Source: Ardenticatenales bacterium
GTDB taxonomy: Bacteria > Chloroflexota > Anaerolineae > Promineifilales > Promineifilaceae
Reading direction: 5' to 3'
NCBI GenBank assembly: GCA_020634575.1
Contig: JACKBM010000031.1
Span: 10,398-74,397 of the forward strand
DNA: 64,000 bases
The notes beneath the pieces were generated by a model. The model was given only the letters and a program-made list of their open reading frames with translations. It ran no database searches and had not been told where the DNA came from. Each line of letters starts with the position of its first letter. Within the stretch, counting starts at the first letter, position 1. Positions 17,688 through 26,557 of the stretch are shown piece after piece. The position numbers and the translations under genes are program-made.

Positions 17688-19209
17688 TACCTGCTCCTGT
17701 GGTAATCGCCGGATTGGGCTGGCCCCAGACAGAATCCAACCATTGCGGCGGCAGCTGGCTGGGGTCGATCAGGGCGTTCGGGATGAATTGCAGCTGGTTG
17801 ATGCCCTGGCGAGCGTACCCGTCCGTGCGACCGGCCGCTTCGTTCAGGATCTGTTGCAGCGTAACCGACTCAAAGCCGGGGGTGCCGCAGGGTCGGGCGT
17901 TGTTGTTGGCCATCCAGAGAACGACGGCATAGGTGTCGTTCAGGTCGCCCTCGCCGACGATGCCGGGGACATCGCCGATACCGGCCGGTGCCGTCGTATT
18001 GGTGATAATCGTGCTGGCCAGCGGCGTCGGCAGGGCCGGATCCGGGGCAGGCGCTTCATAAACGCCTGGCGCCGGCGGCCCAGCCTGGAAGTAGCTGGCG
18101 TCCGGGGCAAAACAGTCTGCCCAGGCAAAGAGGCCGGGGAAGCCTTCCCATTGCACGTACATGTCAGGTGTGGGCACTTCAGCCGTCAGGCCGCCGTTGG
18201 CGATGGTCTTCAGGAACAGGGTGACCTTCCAGATATCGTCCACCGAAAGGCGCGTGCCGAAGTTTTCCATGCCGGTGCCGGGCAGGCCGCGCAGGATGCG
18301 CCAGTAGTACGTGCCGGGCGAGGTGTCCGAACCGCGCAATTGGTCATCCACCACATCAAAAGCGGCCGGGGGCGGGTTCAGGTAGAAAGCGCCGGGCCCG
18401 TTGCCGTCGCCCTGACTGCCGTGACAGGCGATACAGCGCTCTTCATAGATCTGACGACCGCGCAGGAGGTTTTCGCTGGTCACCGGCAATGGATTGCTGG
18501 CAAACCAATAGCCTCTTTCAATCAGCATCATATTTTTGATCGCGTTGGCCGAGGGGTAACCATCGGTCCGGTCACCGTTCTCCCCTGGCGCGGCGACATT
18601 GCCGGCCGCCATCTCCATTACCTTGACGGTCTCCTGGTGCTCGTTGCGCAGGTCGGCCAGATGCCCGCCACGCGACTGGGTGAAGGCGACCAGCGCCGCC
18701 ATCTGATCCGTGGTCAGGAACTCAAATGAGGGCATGATGGACAATGGCGTGGTGTAGCGGGCGTTGGTGTAATGGGCGTAATGCCAATCGTCAGGGTGAT
18801 AGCCGCCGGCCTGGGAGAGATCCGGACCCGTCCGAATCGTCCCGAACAGATTGGGCGTCTCGCCTTCGCCCATGTAGTCCCCCGGCTCAGAGACGCGGCC
18901 GTACACGTAATATTGGCTGGCATAGACATCCTGCGGCCGGGTAAAACCACTGTGGCAGTAGATACAACCATTGGCCAGAAAGATATTCCGCCCCTCGGTT
19001 TCCAGGGCCGTCAGCGGCCGCCAGTTCTCGGAGGGTTCCGGCTCGAAGGTGGTCGTGGGCAGGACAACAACCATGAACACCACAGTGAAAAACGCCAACA
19101 GCCCGCCGATTGTGATGAGATAGGGTCCCATCAGCATCTTCCGGGGCGGATGGGGCGGCCAGGATTCAGGATGCACTGGTTCGCTGGGAATTTCAGGTAT
19201 GGAACTCAT
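17680..19209 (-). CDS. CcoO-type cytochrome c fused to a second cytochrome c domain
   Basis: 509 residues. One N-terminal membrane helix (about 28-50) anchors a periplasmic part. The first heme site is C82-I-Y-C85-H86, followed by the CcoO-like SQYYVYGR segment and M159 in SIMPSFEFL. The second site is C259-I-A-C262-H263 with GSQGDGNGPG and probable axial Met in GTGMENFG. About 160 residues follow, with a Pro/Ala-rich linker and no further CxxCH. In typical cbb3 operons CcoO (mono-heme) and CcoP (di-heme) are separate. It overlaps the CcoN stop by four bases. It should carry electrons from a soluble donor to the CcoN hemes. Confidence 0.88.
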   Translation of the reverse strand: MSSIPEIPSEPVHPESWPPHPPRKMLMGPYLITIGGLLAFFTVVFMVVVLPTTTFEPEPSENWRPLTALETEGRNIFLANGCIYCHSGFTRPQDVYASQYYVYGRVSEPGDYMGEGETPNLFGTIRTGPDLSQAGGYHPDDWHYAHYTNARYTTPLSIMPSFEFLTTDQMAALVAFTQSRGGHLADLRNEHQETVKVMEMAAGNVAAPGENGDRTDGYPSANAIKNMMLIERGYWFASNPLPVTSENLLRGRQIYEERCIACHGSQGDGNGPGAFYLNPPPAAFDVVDDQLRGSDTSPGTYYWRILRGLPGTGMENFGTRLSVDDIWKVTLFLKTIANGGLTAEVPTPDMYVQWEGFPGLFAWADCFAPDASYFQAGPPAPGVYEAPAPDPALPTPLASTIITNTTAPAGIGDVPGIVGEGDLNDTYAVVLWMANNNARPCGTPGFESVTLQQILNEAAGRTDGYARQGINQLQFIPNALIDPSQLPPQWLDSVWGQPNPAITTGAGNE

Positions 19210-20714
19210 GCGATTGTCTCCAGTTCAGGCAGGGCTGCCTGCAATTCCATCCGCAAGCTGTGGCGCGTATCGGTCGTCACAGTCTTGAAAATGTTGTAAG
19301 CCTGGATGGCGCCGGAAAAGACGATCATGGCGCCGAAGATAGCCCGGCCCATGTAGTAGGGGCGCAGGAAGGGGATGACATTGACTTCCGGTATGCCGCG
19401 TAACCAGGCCTGCCCCTGAATGAAGCCGGCAATTGTCAGCGCCCAGAAAAAGCCCAGAAAGCCAATCACAATCAGCCAATATTGCCACTCCGCCAGTTTG
19501 GCACTGTAAAGCGGCTTTTTGAGGACCTGCGGGATGATGTAATCGATCATCCCCATGCCCAGGAAGGTAAAGGCGCCCAGGAGGGCCAGATGGGCGTGGG
19601 CCACCACAAAATTGGTGAAATGAGTGAGCCGGTTGAAGCTTTGAATCGCCTCAAAACTACCCTGGACGTTCACCAGGAAATAGAAAACAAACCCGGTCAG
19701 ACCAAAGCGCAGCGGCAGATTGGTGAAGAATTTCTCCCAGTTGCCCCGCATCGTCATCAGGATGTTGATGGTGAAGGCAAACACGGGGATGAGCAGGCTG
19801 ATGCTGGACAGGATAGCAATTGTCTTGAGCCAGCCAGGGGTTGGTGTCTGCAACAGATGGTGATGCCCAACTCCGGTGTAGAAAAAGGCCATCCCCCAGA
19901 AGGAGATCAGGCTAAGCGTATGGCTATAAAGGGGTGTGCGGGTGATGCGGGGCACCAGGTAATAAAGGCCGGCCAGCAACATGGGTGTCAGCCAGAGGCC
20001 AAACAGGTTGTGGGCGTACCACCAGTTGAGGATACCGTCAGCCATGCTGGTTGGCAGCGCCCCGCTGACGCCATTGCCAAAGACGGCGCCCGGACGCCAG
20101 ATCACATTGCCAATGATGTAATCAGCGCCCAACCAGAGCGGCGCGGCGAGCGCCCACCAGGTCGTCACGTACAGCGGCTTGATGCGTCGCTGCGCCACGG
20201 TCATGATGATATTGACGATGTTGCTGGTCCAGAGCAGAATGAGCAGAATGTCCAGCGGCCAGATAAATTCCGCATACTCACGCCCCTGCGTCAGCCCCAT
20301 CGCAATGGTGATGATGCCCAGCAAGAACCAGAGGTTCCAGCCCCAGCAGGTCCAGATGGCCAGCTTCTCATTCCAGATGGCCCGCAGGCCGGTCAGGCGC
20401 GGGATCATGTAGAAAAGCGCCCCCCAATACATCATGGAGAGCCAGGCAAAGATAACACCATTCACATGCAGCGGTCTGACGCGGCCAAAGAGAAGCCAGG
20501 GGACACCGGCAAACAGGTTGGGGCTGATGAGTTCCAGGGCCAGAATTAGGCCAAAAAGATCGACAATGGTGAGCCAGACAATGGCGCTGTAGAGCCACAT
20601 CAGGGTTGCCCTGTCACTGTGTTCGGTCACAGATTGACCCACCGTGCTGATACGATCCTGGGCGGATCCGTACCGTCTCACCAGTCGCTGGACCGGGAGT
20701 TCTGAAATCGACAT
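19206..20714 (-). CDS. cbb3-type cytochrome c oxidase catalytic subunit (CcoN-like)
   Basis: 502 residues with about 12 helices. All heme-copper oxidase ligands are present: H83 (low-spin heme, RPLHVNGVIF), H235 (CuB, WWYAHNLFG), H285/H286 (CuB, GHHHLLQ), and H373/H375 (heme pair, VAHAHLALLG). Y279, six residues before the CuB histidine pair, matches the helix-7 tyrosine of cbb3 oxidases and argues for oxygen rather than NO reduction. It reduces O2 at the membrane and pumps protons. The second of two adjacent ATGs was chosen because AGGAGG lies six bases ahead. It is the first gene of a seven-gene operon. Confidence 0.93.
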   Translation of the reverse strand: MSISELPVQRLVRRYGSAQDRISTVGQSVTEHSDRATLMWLYSAIVWLTIVDLFGLILALELISPNLFAGVPWLLFGRVRPLHVNGVIFAWLSMMYWGALFYMIPRLTGLRAIWNEKLAIWTCWGWNLWFLLGIITIAMGLTQGREYAEFIWPLDILLILLWTSNIVNIIMTVAQRRIKPLYVTTWWALAAPLWLGADYIIGNVIWRPGAVFGNGVSGALPTSMADGILNWWYAHNLFGLWLTPMLLAGLYYLVPRITRTPLYSHTLSLISFWGMAFFYTGVGHHHLLQTPTPGWLKTIAILSSISLLIPVFAFTINILMTMRGNWEKFFTNLPLRFGLTGFVFYFLVNVQGSFEAIQSFNRLTHFTNFVVAHAHLALLGAFTFLGMGMIDYIIPQVLKKPLYSAKLAEWQYWLIVIGFLGFFWALTIAGFIQGQAWLRGIPEVNVIPFLRPYYMGRAIFGAMIVFSGAIQAYNIFKTVTTDTRHSLRMELQAALPELETIA

Positions 20715-20834
20715 CATCTTCCTCCTCAGACAGAATTCGCTGTCAGCTATGGTTCAAATGACAGGGTTGAAAGGTGCCAAATGTGGTGACAACTACGGGC
20801 AGTTTGAACCAGGTTACTTCTCTCGTCTCTGGGC

Positions 20835-20864
20835 AGAGTCTTACAAATGGACGGTCACTGTCAA
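20835..20864 (-). promoter_or_regulatory. Possible promoter for the cbb3 operon
   Basis: On the minus strand a perfect -35-like TTGACA (20,859-20,864) is followed after 15 bases by TAAGAC, a weak -10. The spacing is short and the -10 poor, so this is tentative. An inverted repeat GGTTCAAA (20,751-20,758) / TTTGAACC (20,803-20,810) lies between it and the CcoN start and could be a regulator site. Confidence 0.25.
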
Positions 20865-20957
20865 CGCCCACGGACAAAAATACAACAAATGACTTATGGC
20901 CCTCCGGCACTCCTGTACGACATATGTTCAAAACAGCTCACCATCGGATTTCCGGGC

Positions 20958-21401
20958 CTAATTACCCGTCTGGATGGTGGGTAGATCGCCGCCGCTAATC
21001 TTCCAGGTCCCGTTAATCAACTTCAGGCCAAGGTCCTGGCTCACAATATCCGAGCTGACTTCTGTACCGTCCCGGAATGATTTCAGCTGCAGTTGATATT
21101 TGACTACCGCCTCCTGGCCGTGGACTTGCACATCCTGGATGATGATCTGGTCGATCTGCATGGTGACCCCGGGCTCAGCCGTTTGAATGGCCTTCTCGGC
21201 AGCCGCCAGCGTTTGCTGGGCGTCGCTATCTGTCAAATCAAAGTAGGTTGACAGCTCTTGGGTATCGTGAGCATTGAAGCCGCGCACATAGGTGTGCATC
21301 ATCTCTTCCACGATGGTGTCAGGCTGGGTTTGTGGCTTGGCACAACCGGCCAGCCCTACGAACAGGAGCGCCAGGACGGCGATACGAACTAATTTCATCA
21401 T
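20958..21401 (-). CDS. Lipoprotein, NTF2-like candidate
   Basis: 147 residues. The start MMKLVRIAVLALLFVGLAGC is a clean lipoprotein signal with the lipobox LAGC. The mature part (IVEEMMHTYVRGFNAHD, then alternating strands ending LKLINGTWKISGGDLP) has the helix-then-sheet layout of SnoaL/NTF2-like domains; this fold assignment is by pattern only. The open frame extends 51 codons further upstream but that part is not signal-like and is rejected. It is a separate transcription unit upstream of the oxidase operon, on the same strand. Confidence 0.65.
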   Translation of the reverse strand: MMKLVRIAVLALLFVGLAGCAKPQTQPDTIVEEMMHTYVRGFNAHDTQELSTYFDLTDSDAQQTLAAAEKAIQTAEPGVTMQIDQIIIQDVQVHGQEAVVKYQLQLKSFRDGTEVSSDIVSQDLGLKLINGTWKISGGDLPTIQTGN

Positions 21402-21489
21402 GCATCCCATTTGGGTTTTACCGGCCGGTTCACAATCCCGGTTAGGCAGGGGAGCGGCCCAAAGAGGCTGCTCCCCTGTTGCACCCAAC

Positions 21490-22005
21490 CTACAGCGCAT
21501 GCTCGGCAATCTGGCCACCCTGACGTTCCAGGATACGCAGCGCCTGTTCCACATCTGTCGTGCTGCCGCTCACAGCCAGCAGGTAACTCCCACTCTTGAT
21601 GGATTCCTCGTACAGCGGCACATGCTGCTTTTCGACCACGGCGCCGAGCAACTGCCCGAGCAGACCGCCGCTGGCCGCCCCCAGTACGGCCCCTTCCAGG
21701 CCAGCCGCCAGCGTCGCTGCCAACGGCCCCGCCACGAGCAGCGGCCCCAAACCGGGCACCCAGAGGAAGGCGGCCCCAATCAACGCGCCAAAAATGCCGC
21801 CCGTCCAGGCGCCCGTTTCGACACCTTCCCAGGCCACATCCCCGCGGGTCACATAGCCATGAATCTTTGATTCGGTTGTCAGATTCTGGGTAATGACCGA
21901 GATCTTGCGCCGCTTGATGCCGGCGTCAACCAGAAGTTGAATGGATTCTTCAACCTGATCCAGGTCGTTGAAAATCGCCACGGTACGTTTATCACTGTCT
22001 TTCAT
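21490..22005 (-). CDS. General stress protein 17M-like protein with glycine-zipper core
   Basis: 171 residues. The N-terminus (KRTVAIFNDLDQVEESIQLLVDAGIKRRKISVIT) matches the YflT/GSP17M-type alpha-beta domain. The middle is a Gly/Ala-rich double helix (GGIFGALIGAAFLWVPGLGPLL and GAVLGAASGGLLGQLLG), typical of glycine-zipper membrane segments. The end returns to a strand-helix (SYLLAVSGSTTDVEQALRIL). It probably inserts in or associates with the membrane under stress; function unproven. AAGGAG precedes ATG. Confidence 0.7.
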   Translation of the reverse strand: MKDSDKRTVAIFNDLDQVEESIQLLVDAGIKRRKISVITQNLTTESKIHGYVTRGDVAWEGVETGAWTGGIFGALIGAAFLWVPGLGPLLVAGPLAATLAAGLEGAVLGAASGGLLGQLLGAVVEKQHVPLYEESIKSGSYLLAVSGSTTDVEQALRILERQGGQIAEHAL

Positions 22006-22341
22006 CGCAAACTCCTTTTGTCTTGCGGCTCAAAACTGGGCCGTGATAAAGGCAGTCTATACTTGCCCCGGCAGCAGGGGATCGGCCCATTGACTAAAAG
22101 GCGATAGACCAATTGACTGATACCTTCTGACCGGTAGGAATGGCCTGGAACCGGCCGGTTTTCCCCGCAATCTGCTCCTGTCCGGTGTTGCCCGGCTCCC
22201 AATCAGGCCAGGCTAACCAGCAGAATCGGCCGATTGACGTAGGCGGTGCCGTCAATTGGCTGAGGGTGGAGCCCGGTTGCCTGATCAAAAATTAGGAAAG
22301 CCAGACAGGCGCAGCTTGCTCTGCCTGGGCGGAGGTTTGCC
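22006..22341. other. Divergent intergenic region without a recognised gene
   Basis: 336 bases between the divergent stress protein and the SH3 lipoprotein. It holds one ACCGGCCGGT palindrome at 22,150, but I see no promoter near consensus, terminator or conserved RNA. It probably carries both promoters. Confidence 0.4.
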
Positions 22342-23052
22342 ATGAAGTACAAATGGTTCGCTTTTAACCTGATAATTTTCGCCCTGGTCGCCTGCACGAC
22401 GAACACGGCCACGCCGGCCGCGCCAACGCCCGTACCCCCGACCAGTACCGCGGCAGCGTCACCCACAGATACGCCAGCGCCCACCGTAATGCCGGTAGCA
22501 ACAAACACACCAGCGCCAACCGAAACGCCGGTGCCCACCAGCATGCCGGCCGCGTGCCAGCTCACGGCAACCGCAGACACAGCCATCTATCAACGGCCTT
22601 CCACGGACGCCAACCTCTTTGGCACCCTGCCGGCCGGCGAAATGGTTGCACCCACCATGCGATCGGACAGTGGCTGGCTGGGGTTTGACCCGGCCGTGGC
22701 CCAGGCAGCCAATATCGGCGTTTTCCGCCTCCGCTGGCTGCCCCCAGATGCGGCGGTGACAGTTACTGGCGCTTGTGACGCCCTGCCCCTGGCGCCTACC
22801 ATAGGCGCCCAGACCTGCTATTTCATGGCGCTGAGTGATGCGGCCGTGCTGGATCTGCCTGACAGCGGCGGCAACCTGGTGACGACCATTCCAGCCGGGG
22901 GGTACGCGGCGGTGACCGGCCGGTCATCTTCAGACTGGCTCCAGCTTGACCTGGCCGACAGCTCATTGGCCCTAACCGGCAGCGGCTGGCTTGATCCCGC
23001 CCTGGCCAACCTGAACGGCCCCTGCGACACGTTGCCGGACGCCAGCCCGTAG
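22342..23052 (+). CDS. Lipoprotein with two SH3-like domains
   Basis: 236 residues. A signal ends in the lipobox LVAC (cysteine 18). A Thr/Pro/Ala linker of about 50 residues (repeats of PAPTxTPVPT) follows. Then two similar modules of about 80 residues each start CxLTATADTAIYQRPSTDANLFGTLPAG and CYFMALSDAAVLDLPDSGGNLVTTIPAG. These are bacterial SH3-type units that bind wall or polysaccharide components. GGAGG lies six bases before ATG. It is surface-exposed by inference. Confidence 0.75.
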   Translation: MKYKWFAFNLIIFALVACTTNTATPAAPTPVPPTSTAAASPTDTPAPTVMPVATNTPAPTETPVPTSMPAACQLTATADTAIYQRPSTDANLFGTLPAGEMVAPTMRSDSGWLGFDPAVAQAANIGVFRLRWLPPDAAVTVTGACDALPLAPTIGAQTCYFMALSDAAVLDLPDSGGNLVTTIPAGGYAAVTGRSSSDWLQLDLADSSLALTGSGWLDPALANLNGPCDTLPDASP

Positions 23053-23131
23053 AACGTGAAACTGCTTTAGCCATCTTGGGCCTGGACCGGCCGGAGCCGG
23101 TCCAGGCATCCTCACGCCTGAAGGTCTGCCG

Positions 23132-24493
23132 ATGAGCAATGCGGATTACATCACCCTTTTTACAGACCGGTTGCAGCAATTGCGGGCTGCCCTGGAAGCC
23201 GATGATCTGGCCGCCGCCCTGACCCTGATGGATGGCTTCCCCGCCCCGGACCAGGCCGAACTGCTCGACGAGCTGAACATCGACGAGCAGATGCAGCTTT
23301 TGCCGGAAATGGACCCGGAAGATTCCGCCAACCTTCTCGAAGAGCTGGACGAAGCCCAGGCTGCCCGCCTGGTAACCGCTCTCCCGGAAGCTTCGGCCGT
23401 GCGGATCATTGATGAGATGGCGCCGGACGCAGTGGCTGACGTCCTTGGCGAAATGGAACCAGGCGATGCGGCCGCTATCCTGGACCAACTGGAAGATGCT
23501 GACGAAATCCGGCCGCTCCTCCTGCACCCGGATGACAGCGCCGGCGGCCTCATGACGTCAGAATATCTGGCCCTGCGCCGGCGCACCACCGCCGCCGAAG
23601 CGCTGGCAGCCGTCCGCAGCTGGCAACCCAAAGCGGACACCCTTTCCGACCTCTTTGTGATCGACCGGGACGGCAAACTGTGCGGCCTGGTGACCCTGCG
23701 ACAACTGGTCATGGCGGAGCCGGGCGACCTGGTCGGCGATTTTATGACCCCGGATCCGCTCTCGGTGACCGCCGGCATCGACCAGGAAGAGGCGGCCCGT
23801 CTCCTGGCCCGCTATTCGCTCTACGCTTTACCCGTCGTCAACAGCCAGCACCAGCTGGTCGGCGTCATCACCATTGACGATGTCCTGTTTGTGCTGGAGG
23901 AAGAGGCGACCGAAGATATTCAACGGTTCGGTGGCGCTGAGCCGCTGGAAAGACCGTATCTGGATACCACCCCCTGGACTATTGCCCGCAAGCGGATTGG
24001 CTGGCTGCTCCTCCTTTTCCTGACCGAAAGCCTGACCGGCAGTGTCCTGCGCCTTTTTGAACATGAGCTTCAGGCCGTCGTGGCCCTCTCGTTCTTTATT
24101 CCCCTGCTGATCGGCACGGGCGGCAACGCCGGCTCCCAATCCACCAGCACCATCATCCGCGCTCTGGCCACCGGCGATGTGCGCCGGCGCGATGCGTTGA
24201 CGGCGTTCTGGCATGAGTTTCGTATCGGGCTGTTGCTGGCGGTGGTGATGGCCGCCATCGCCTATGGCCGCGCCCTGCTGTGGGGCACCTCACCGGCCCT
24301 GGCCCTGGCCGTGGCCATCTCCATCCTGGCGATCATCATCTGGGCCAACAGCCTGGGCGCCCTGCTGCCGATGGCGGCCAGCGCCCTCAAGATCGATCCC
24401 ACCGTCGTCTCCGGTCCGGCCATGAGCACCCTGGTGGATGCCACCGGTCTGTTCATTTACTTTACAATCGCCGGCCTGATCATCGGCCTCTAG
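23132..24493 (+). CDS. mgtE: MgtE-type magnesium transporter
   Basis: 453 residues, the usual MgtE length. The N domain with superhelical repeats (about 15-135; LLDELNIDEQMQLLPEMDPED), two CBS domains (about 140-265) and a five-helix channel (about 290-453) are in order. The channel signature PLLIGTGGNAGSQSTSTIIRAL and the last-helix DATGLFIYFTIAG carry the Mg-binding aspartate and pore residues. It imports Mg2+, gated by cytosolic Mg binding to N and CBS domains (family knowledge). It stands upstream of ftsH, with 128 bases between. Confidence 0.95.
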   Translation: MSNADYITLFTDRLQQLRAALEADDLAAALTLMDGFPAPDQAELLDELNIDEQMQLLPEMDPEDSANLLEELDEAQAARLVTALPEASAVRIIDEMAPDAVADVLGEMEPGDAAAILDQLEDADEIRPLLLHPDDSAGGLMTSEYLALRRRTTAAEALAAVRSWQPKADTLSDLFVIDRDGKLCGLVTLRQLVMAEPGDLVGDFMTPDPLSVTAGIDQEEAARLLARYSLYALPVVNSQHQLVGVITIDDVLFVLEEEATEDIQRFGGAEPLERPYLDTTPWTIARKRIGWLLLLFLTESLTGSVLRLFEHELQAVVALSFFIPLLIGTGGNAGSQSTSTIIRALATGDVRRRDALTAFWHEFRIGLLLAVVMAAIAYGRALLWGTSPALALAVAISILAIIIWANSLGALLPMAASALKIDPTVVSGPAMSTLVDATGLFIYFTIAGLIIGL

Positions 24494-24621
24494 CTGGCCC
24501 TGGCTGGTTTCTGTCCCCCATGTTGGGGATAGCTATGTCACGCCTTTATGGGACTCGGACCCGCCGGGATTGTTTTATGATTTGAATAGGGAAAATAGAC
24601 CTATCACCCGGCAGGTGTGCA

Positions 24622-26550
24622 ATGAACGATGACTCGTCACAAAATCCAGAATTGGCGACCGGGCTGCCTCGGCTGCCTAATTTTGTCCGCTGGCTGGTCC
24701 TTCTGGGGCTTCTGTGCTGGACATTGTGGGCCATCTGGCCACAGGGCACCGCGGCGGTTGAGCTGCCCTATTCCGCCTTTCTGGGGCAGGTTGAGGCGGC
24801 GAACGTGGCGGCGGTAACCGTCATTGGCAACCAGATTCAGGGCAGCTTCAACCGGCCGGTCACCTGGCCAGCCACAGACACAACCGACAACAACGACCAG
24901 CCGCGCGCCTACACCGATTTCACCACCATGTTTCCGGATTCTCTGGGTGACAGCAATCTGCTGCCTCTCCTGGAAGCCAATCAGATCGAGATCAATGTCC
25001 TGGCCGAGCCAACGCCCTGGTTTGCCATCCTCCTGACGGATGGCTTGCCTATCATATTGCTGCTCGGCTACTTCATTTTCATGACGCGCCGGGTTTCGCA
25101 GCAACAAAGCACCATCTTCGGCGTCGGCCGCAGCCAGGCCAAGACGCATACGCCGGATGAGGCACCGGCCGTCACCTTTGCCGACGTGGCCGGCGCTGAC
25201 GAAGCCAAGGCAGAGCTGCAGCAGATTGTCGAGTTCTTGCAACGGCCGGAAGCGTTCCTGCAGCTGGGGGCGCGCATCCCGCGCGGGGTACTGCTGGTCG
25301 GACTGCCGGGCACAGGCAAGACGTTGCTGGCCCGGGCCGTCGCCGGCGAGGCGGGCGTGCCCTTCTTCAGTCTGAGCGCCTCTGAATTTGTGGAGATGTT
25401 TGTGGGTGTCGGCGCCAGCCGGGTGCGCGACCTGTTCGACCAGGCGCGGCAAACAGCCCCGGCCATCGTCTTTATCGACGAGCTGGATGCGGTGGGCCGG
25501 CGCCGCGGCGCCGGCCTGGGCGCCGTCAACGACGAGCGGGAGCAGACGCTGAATCAGCTCCTGGTGGAAATGGATGGCTTTGATGCCCGCGCCGGCGTGA
25601 TTTTGCTGGCAGCGACCAACCGGCCGGATGTCCTCGACCCCGCCCTCCTGCGGCCCGGTCGCTTTGATCGCCAGGTCGTCGTCAACCTGCCGGACCAACC
25701 CGGCCGTGAGGGCATCCTGCGCCTGCACGCCAGCAAAATTCCCCTGGCAGAGGACGTGGACCTGAGCCGCCTGGCCCAGATCACCGTCGGCATGAGCGGC
25801 GCCGATCTGGCCAACCTGTGTAACGAGGCCGCCCTCGCCGCCGCCACCAACAAGCAGGCGCTGGTCCACATGCATGATTTTGACCGCGCTCTGGACAAGA
25901 TCACCCTCGGCGGCGAACGGCCGCTGCTGCTAAACGAGCAGGATCGCCGGGTTGTTGCTTACCACGAAGCTGGCCACGCGCTCGTCGCCTGGCTCCTGCC
26001 GGCGGCCGACACCGTTCACAAGGTCACCATCATCCCCAGAGGACGCTCCCTGGGCGTGACGGAACAACGGCCCCAGGCAGACCAGTACAACTTGAGCAAT
26101 CGTTACCTGCTGGCCCGGCTGGCAGTGCTCCTCGGCGGGCGTACGGCTGAGGAGATCGCCATCGGCGACATCACCACCGGGGCCGAAAATGACCTGGTCG
26201 AGGCGACCCGGCTGGCCCGCCGCATGGTCACCCGCTGGGGCATGAGCGAGGTCGGGCTGGCCACATTCGACCTGGATGAGGCCCAACCGTTCCTGGGCTA
26301 TGAGCTGGCCCAGGGACGACCCTATGCCGACGCCACCGCCGCCCGTATCGACGCCGCCATTCAGGATCTGCTGACTGAGCAACATGAATTGGTCCATGAT
26401 TTGTTGGCTGCCCACCAGGAGCAGCTCGATGCCCTGGCCGCTATGCTCCTGAGCCAGGAGACCGTGGCGGAAGCCGGCCTGGCCCAACTCCTGGGCGAGC
26501 GCAGTGATGAGCAGATCGATTTTCAACTTGAGGAGTTGGTGCCGGGCTGA
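24622..26550 (+). CDS. ftsH: ATP-dependent zinc metalloprotease FtsH
   Basis: 642 residues. Two helices (about 17-36 and 134-152) flank a periplasmic domain. The AAA core has Walker A GLPGTGKT (usually GPPGTGKT), Walker [12 protein letters not shown], the second region of homology [20 protein letters not shown] and the pore motif [10 protein letters not shown]. The M41 site is H448-E449-A-G-H452, with the third zinc ligand Asp in TTGAENDL. It degrades membrane and regulatory proteins from the cytosolic face. The periplasmic domain carries a Thr/Asp/Asn-rich insert. It converges with the next gene across only seven bases. Confidence 0.96.
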   Translation: MNDDSSQNPELATGLPRLPNFVRWLVLLGLLCWTLWAIWPQGTAAVELPYSAFLGQVEAANVAAVTVIGNQIQGSFNRPVTWPATDTTDNNDQPRAYTDFTTMFPDSLGDSNLLPLLEANQIEINVLAEPTPWFAILLTDGLPIILLLGYFIFMTRRVSQQQSTIFGVGRSQAKTHTPDEAPAVTFADVAGADEAKAELQQIVEFLQRPEAFLQLGARIPRGVLLVGLPGTGKTLLARAVAGEAGVPFFSLSASEFVEMFVGVGASRVRDLFDQARQTAPAIVFIDELDAVGRRRGAGLGAVNDEREQTLNQLLVEMDGFDARAGVILLAATNRPDVLDPALLRPGRFDRQVVVNLPDQPGREGILRLHASKIPLAEDVDLSRLAQITVGMSGADLANLCNEAALAAATNKQALVHMHDFDRALDKITLGGERPLLLNEQDRRVVAYHEAGHALVAWLLPAADTVHKVTIIPRGRSLGVTEQRPQADQYNLSNRYLLARLAVLLGGRTAEEIAIGDITTGAENDLVEATRLARRMVTRWGMSEVGLATFDLDEAQPFLGYELAQGRPYADATAARIDAAIQDLLTEQHELVHDLLAAHQEQLDALAAMLLSQETVAEAGLAQLLGERSDEQIDFQLEELVPG

Positions 26551-26557
26551 ATCAGTT

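Noticed and set aside
17425..18729. Plus-strand frame of 434 codons opposite the CcoO-cytochrome gene
   Set aside because: A shadow of high-GC third positions; the minus strand has two CxxCH sites and overlaps neatly with both neighbours.
19482..20549. Plus-strand frame of 355 codons opposite CcoN
   Set aside because: Very hydrophilic and Gln/Asp/His-rich, exactly the antisense of a membrane protein; CcoN ligands are in the other strand.
19206..20714. Nitric oxide reductase (NorB/qNOR) as identity of the first gene
   Set aside because: Helix-7 tyrosine and the CcoN His pattern are present, the partner gene is CcoO-like, and no NorC-like gene or FeB-site glutamate was seen.
24637..25875. Minus-strand frame of 412 codons opposite ftsH
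   Set aside because: Antisense of the AAA domain; the FtsH motifs are unmistakable on the plus strand.
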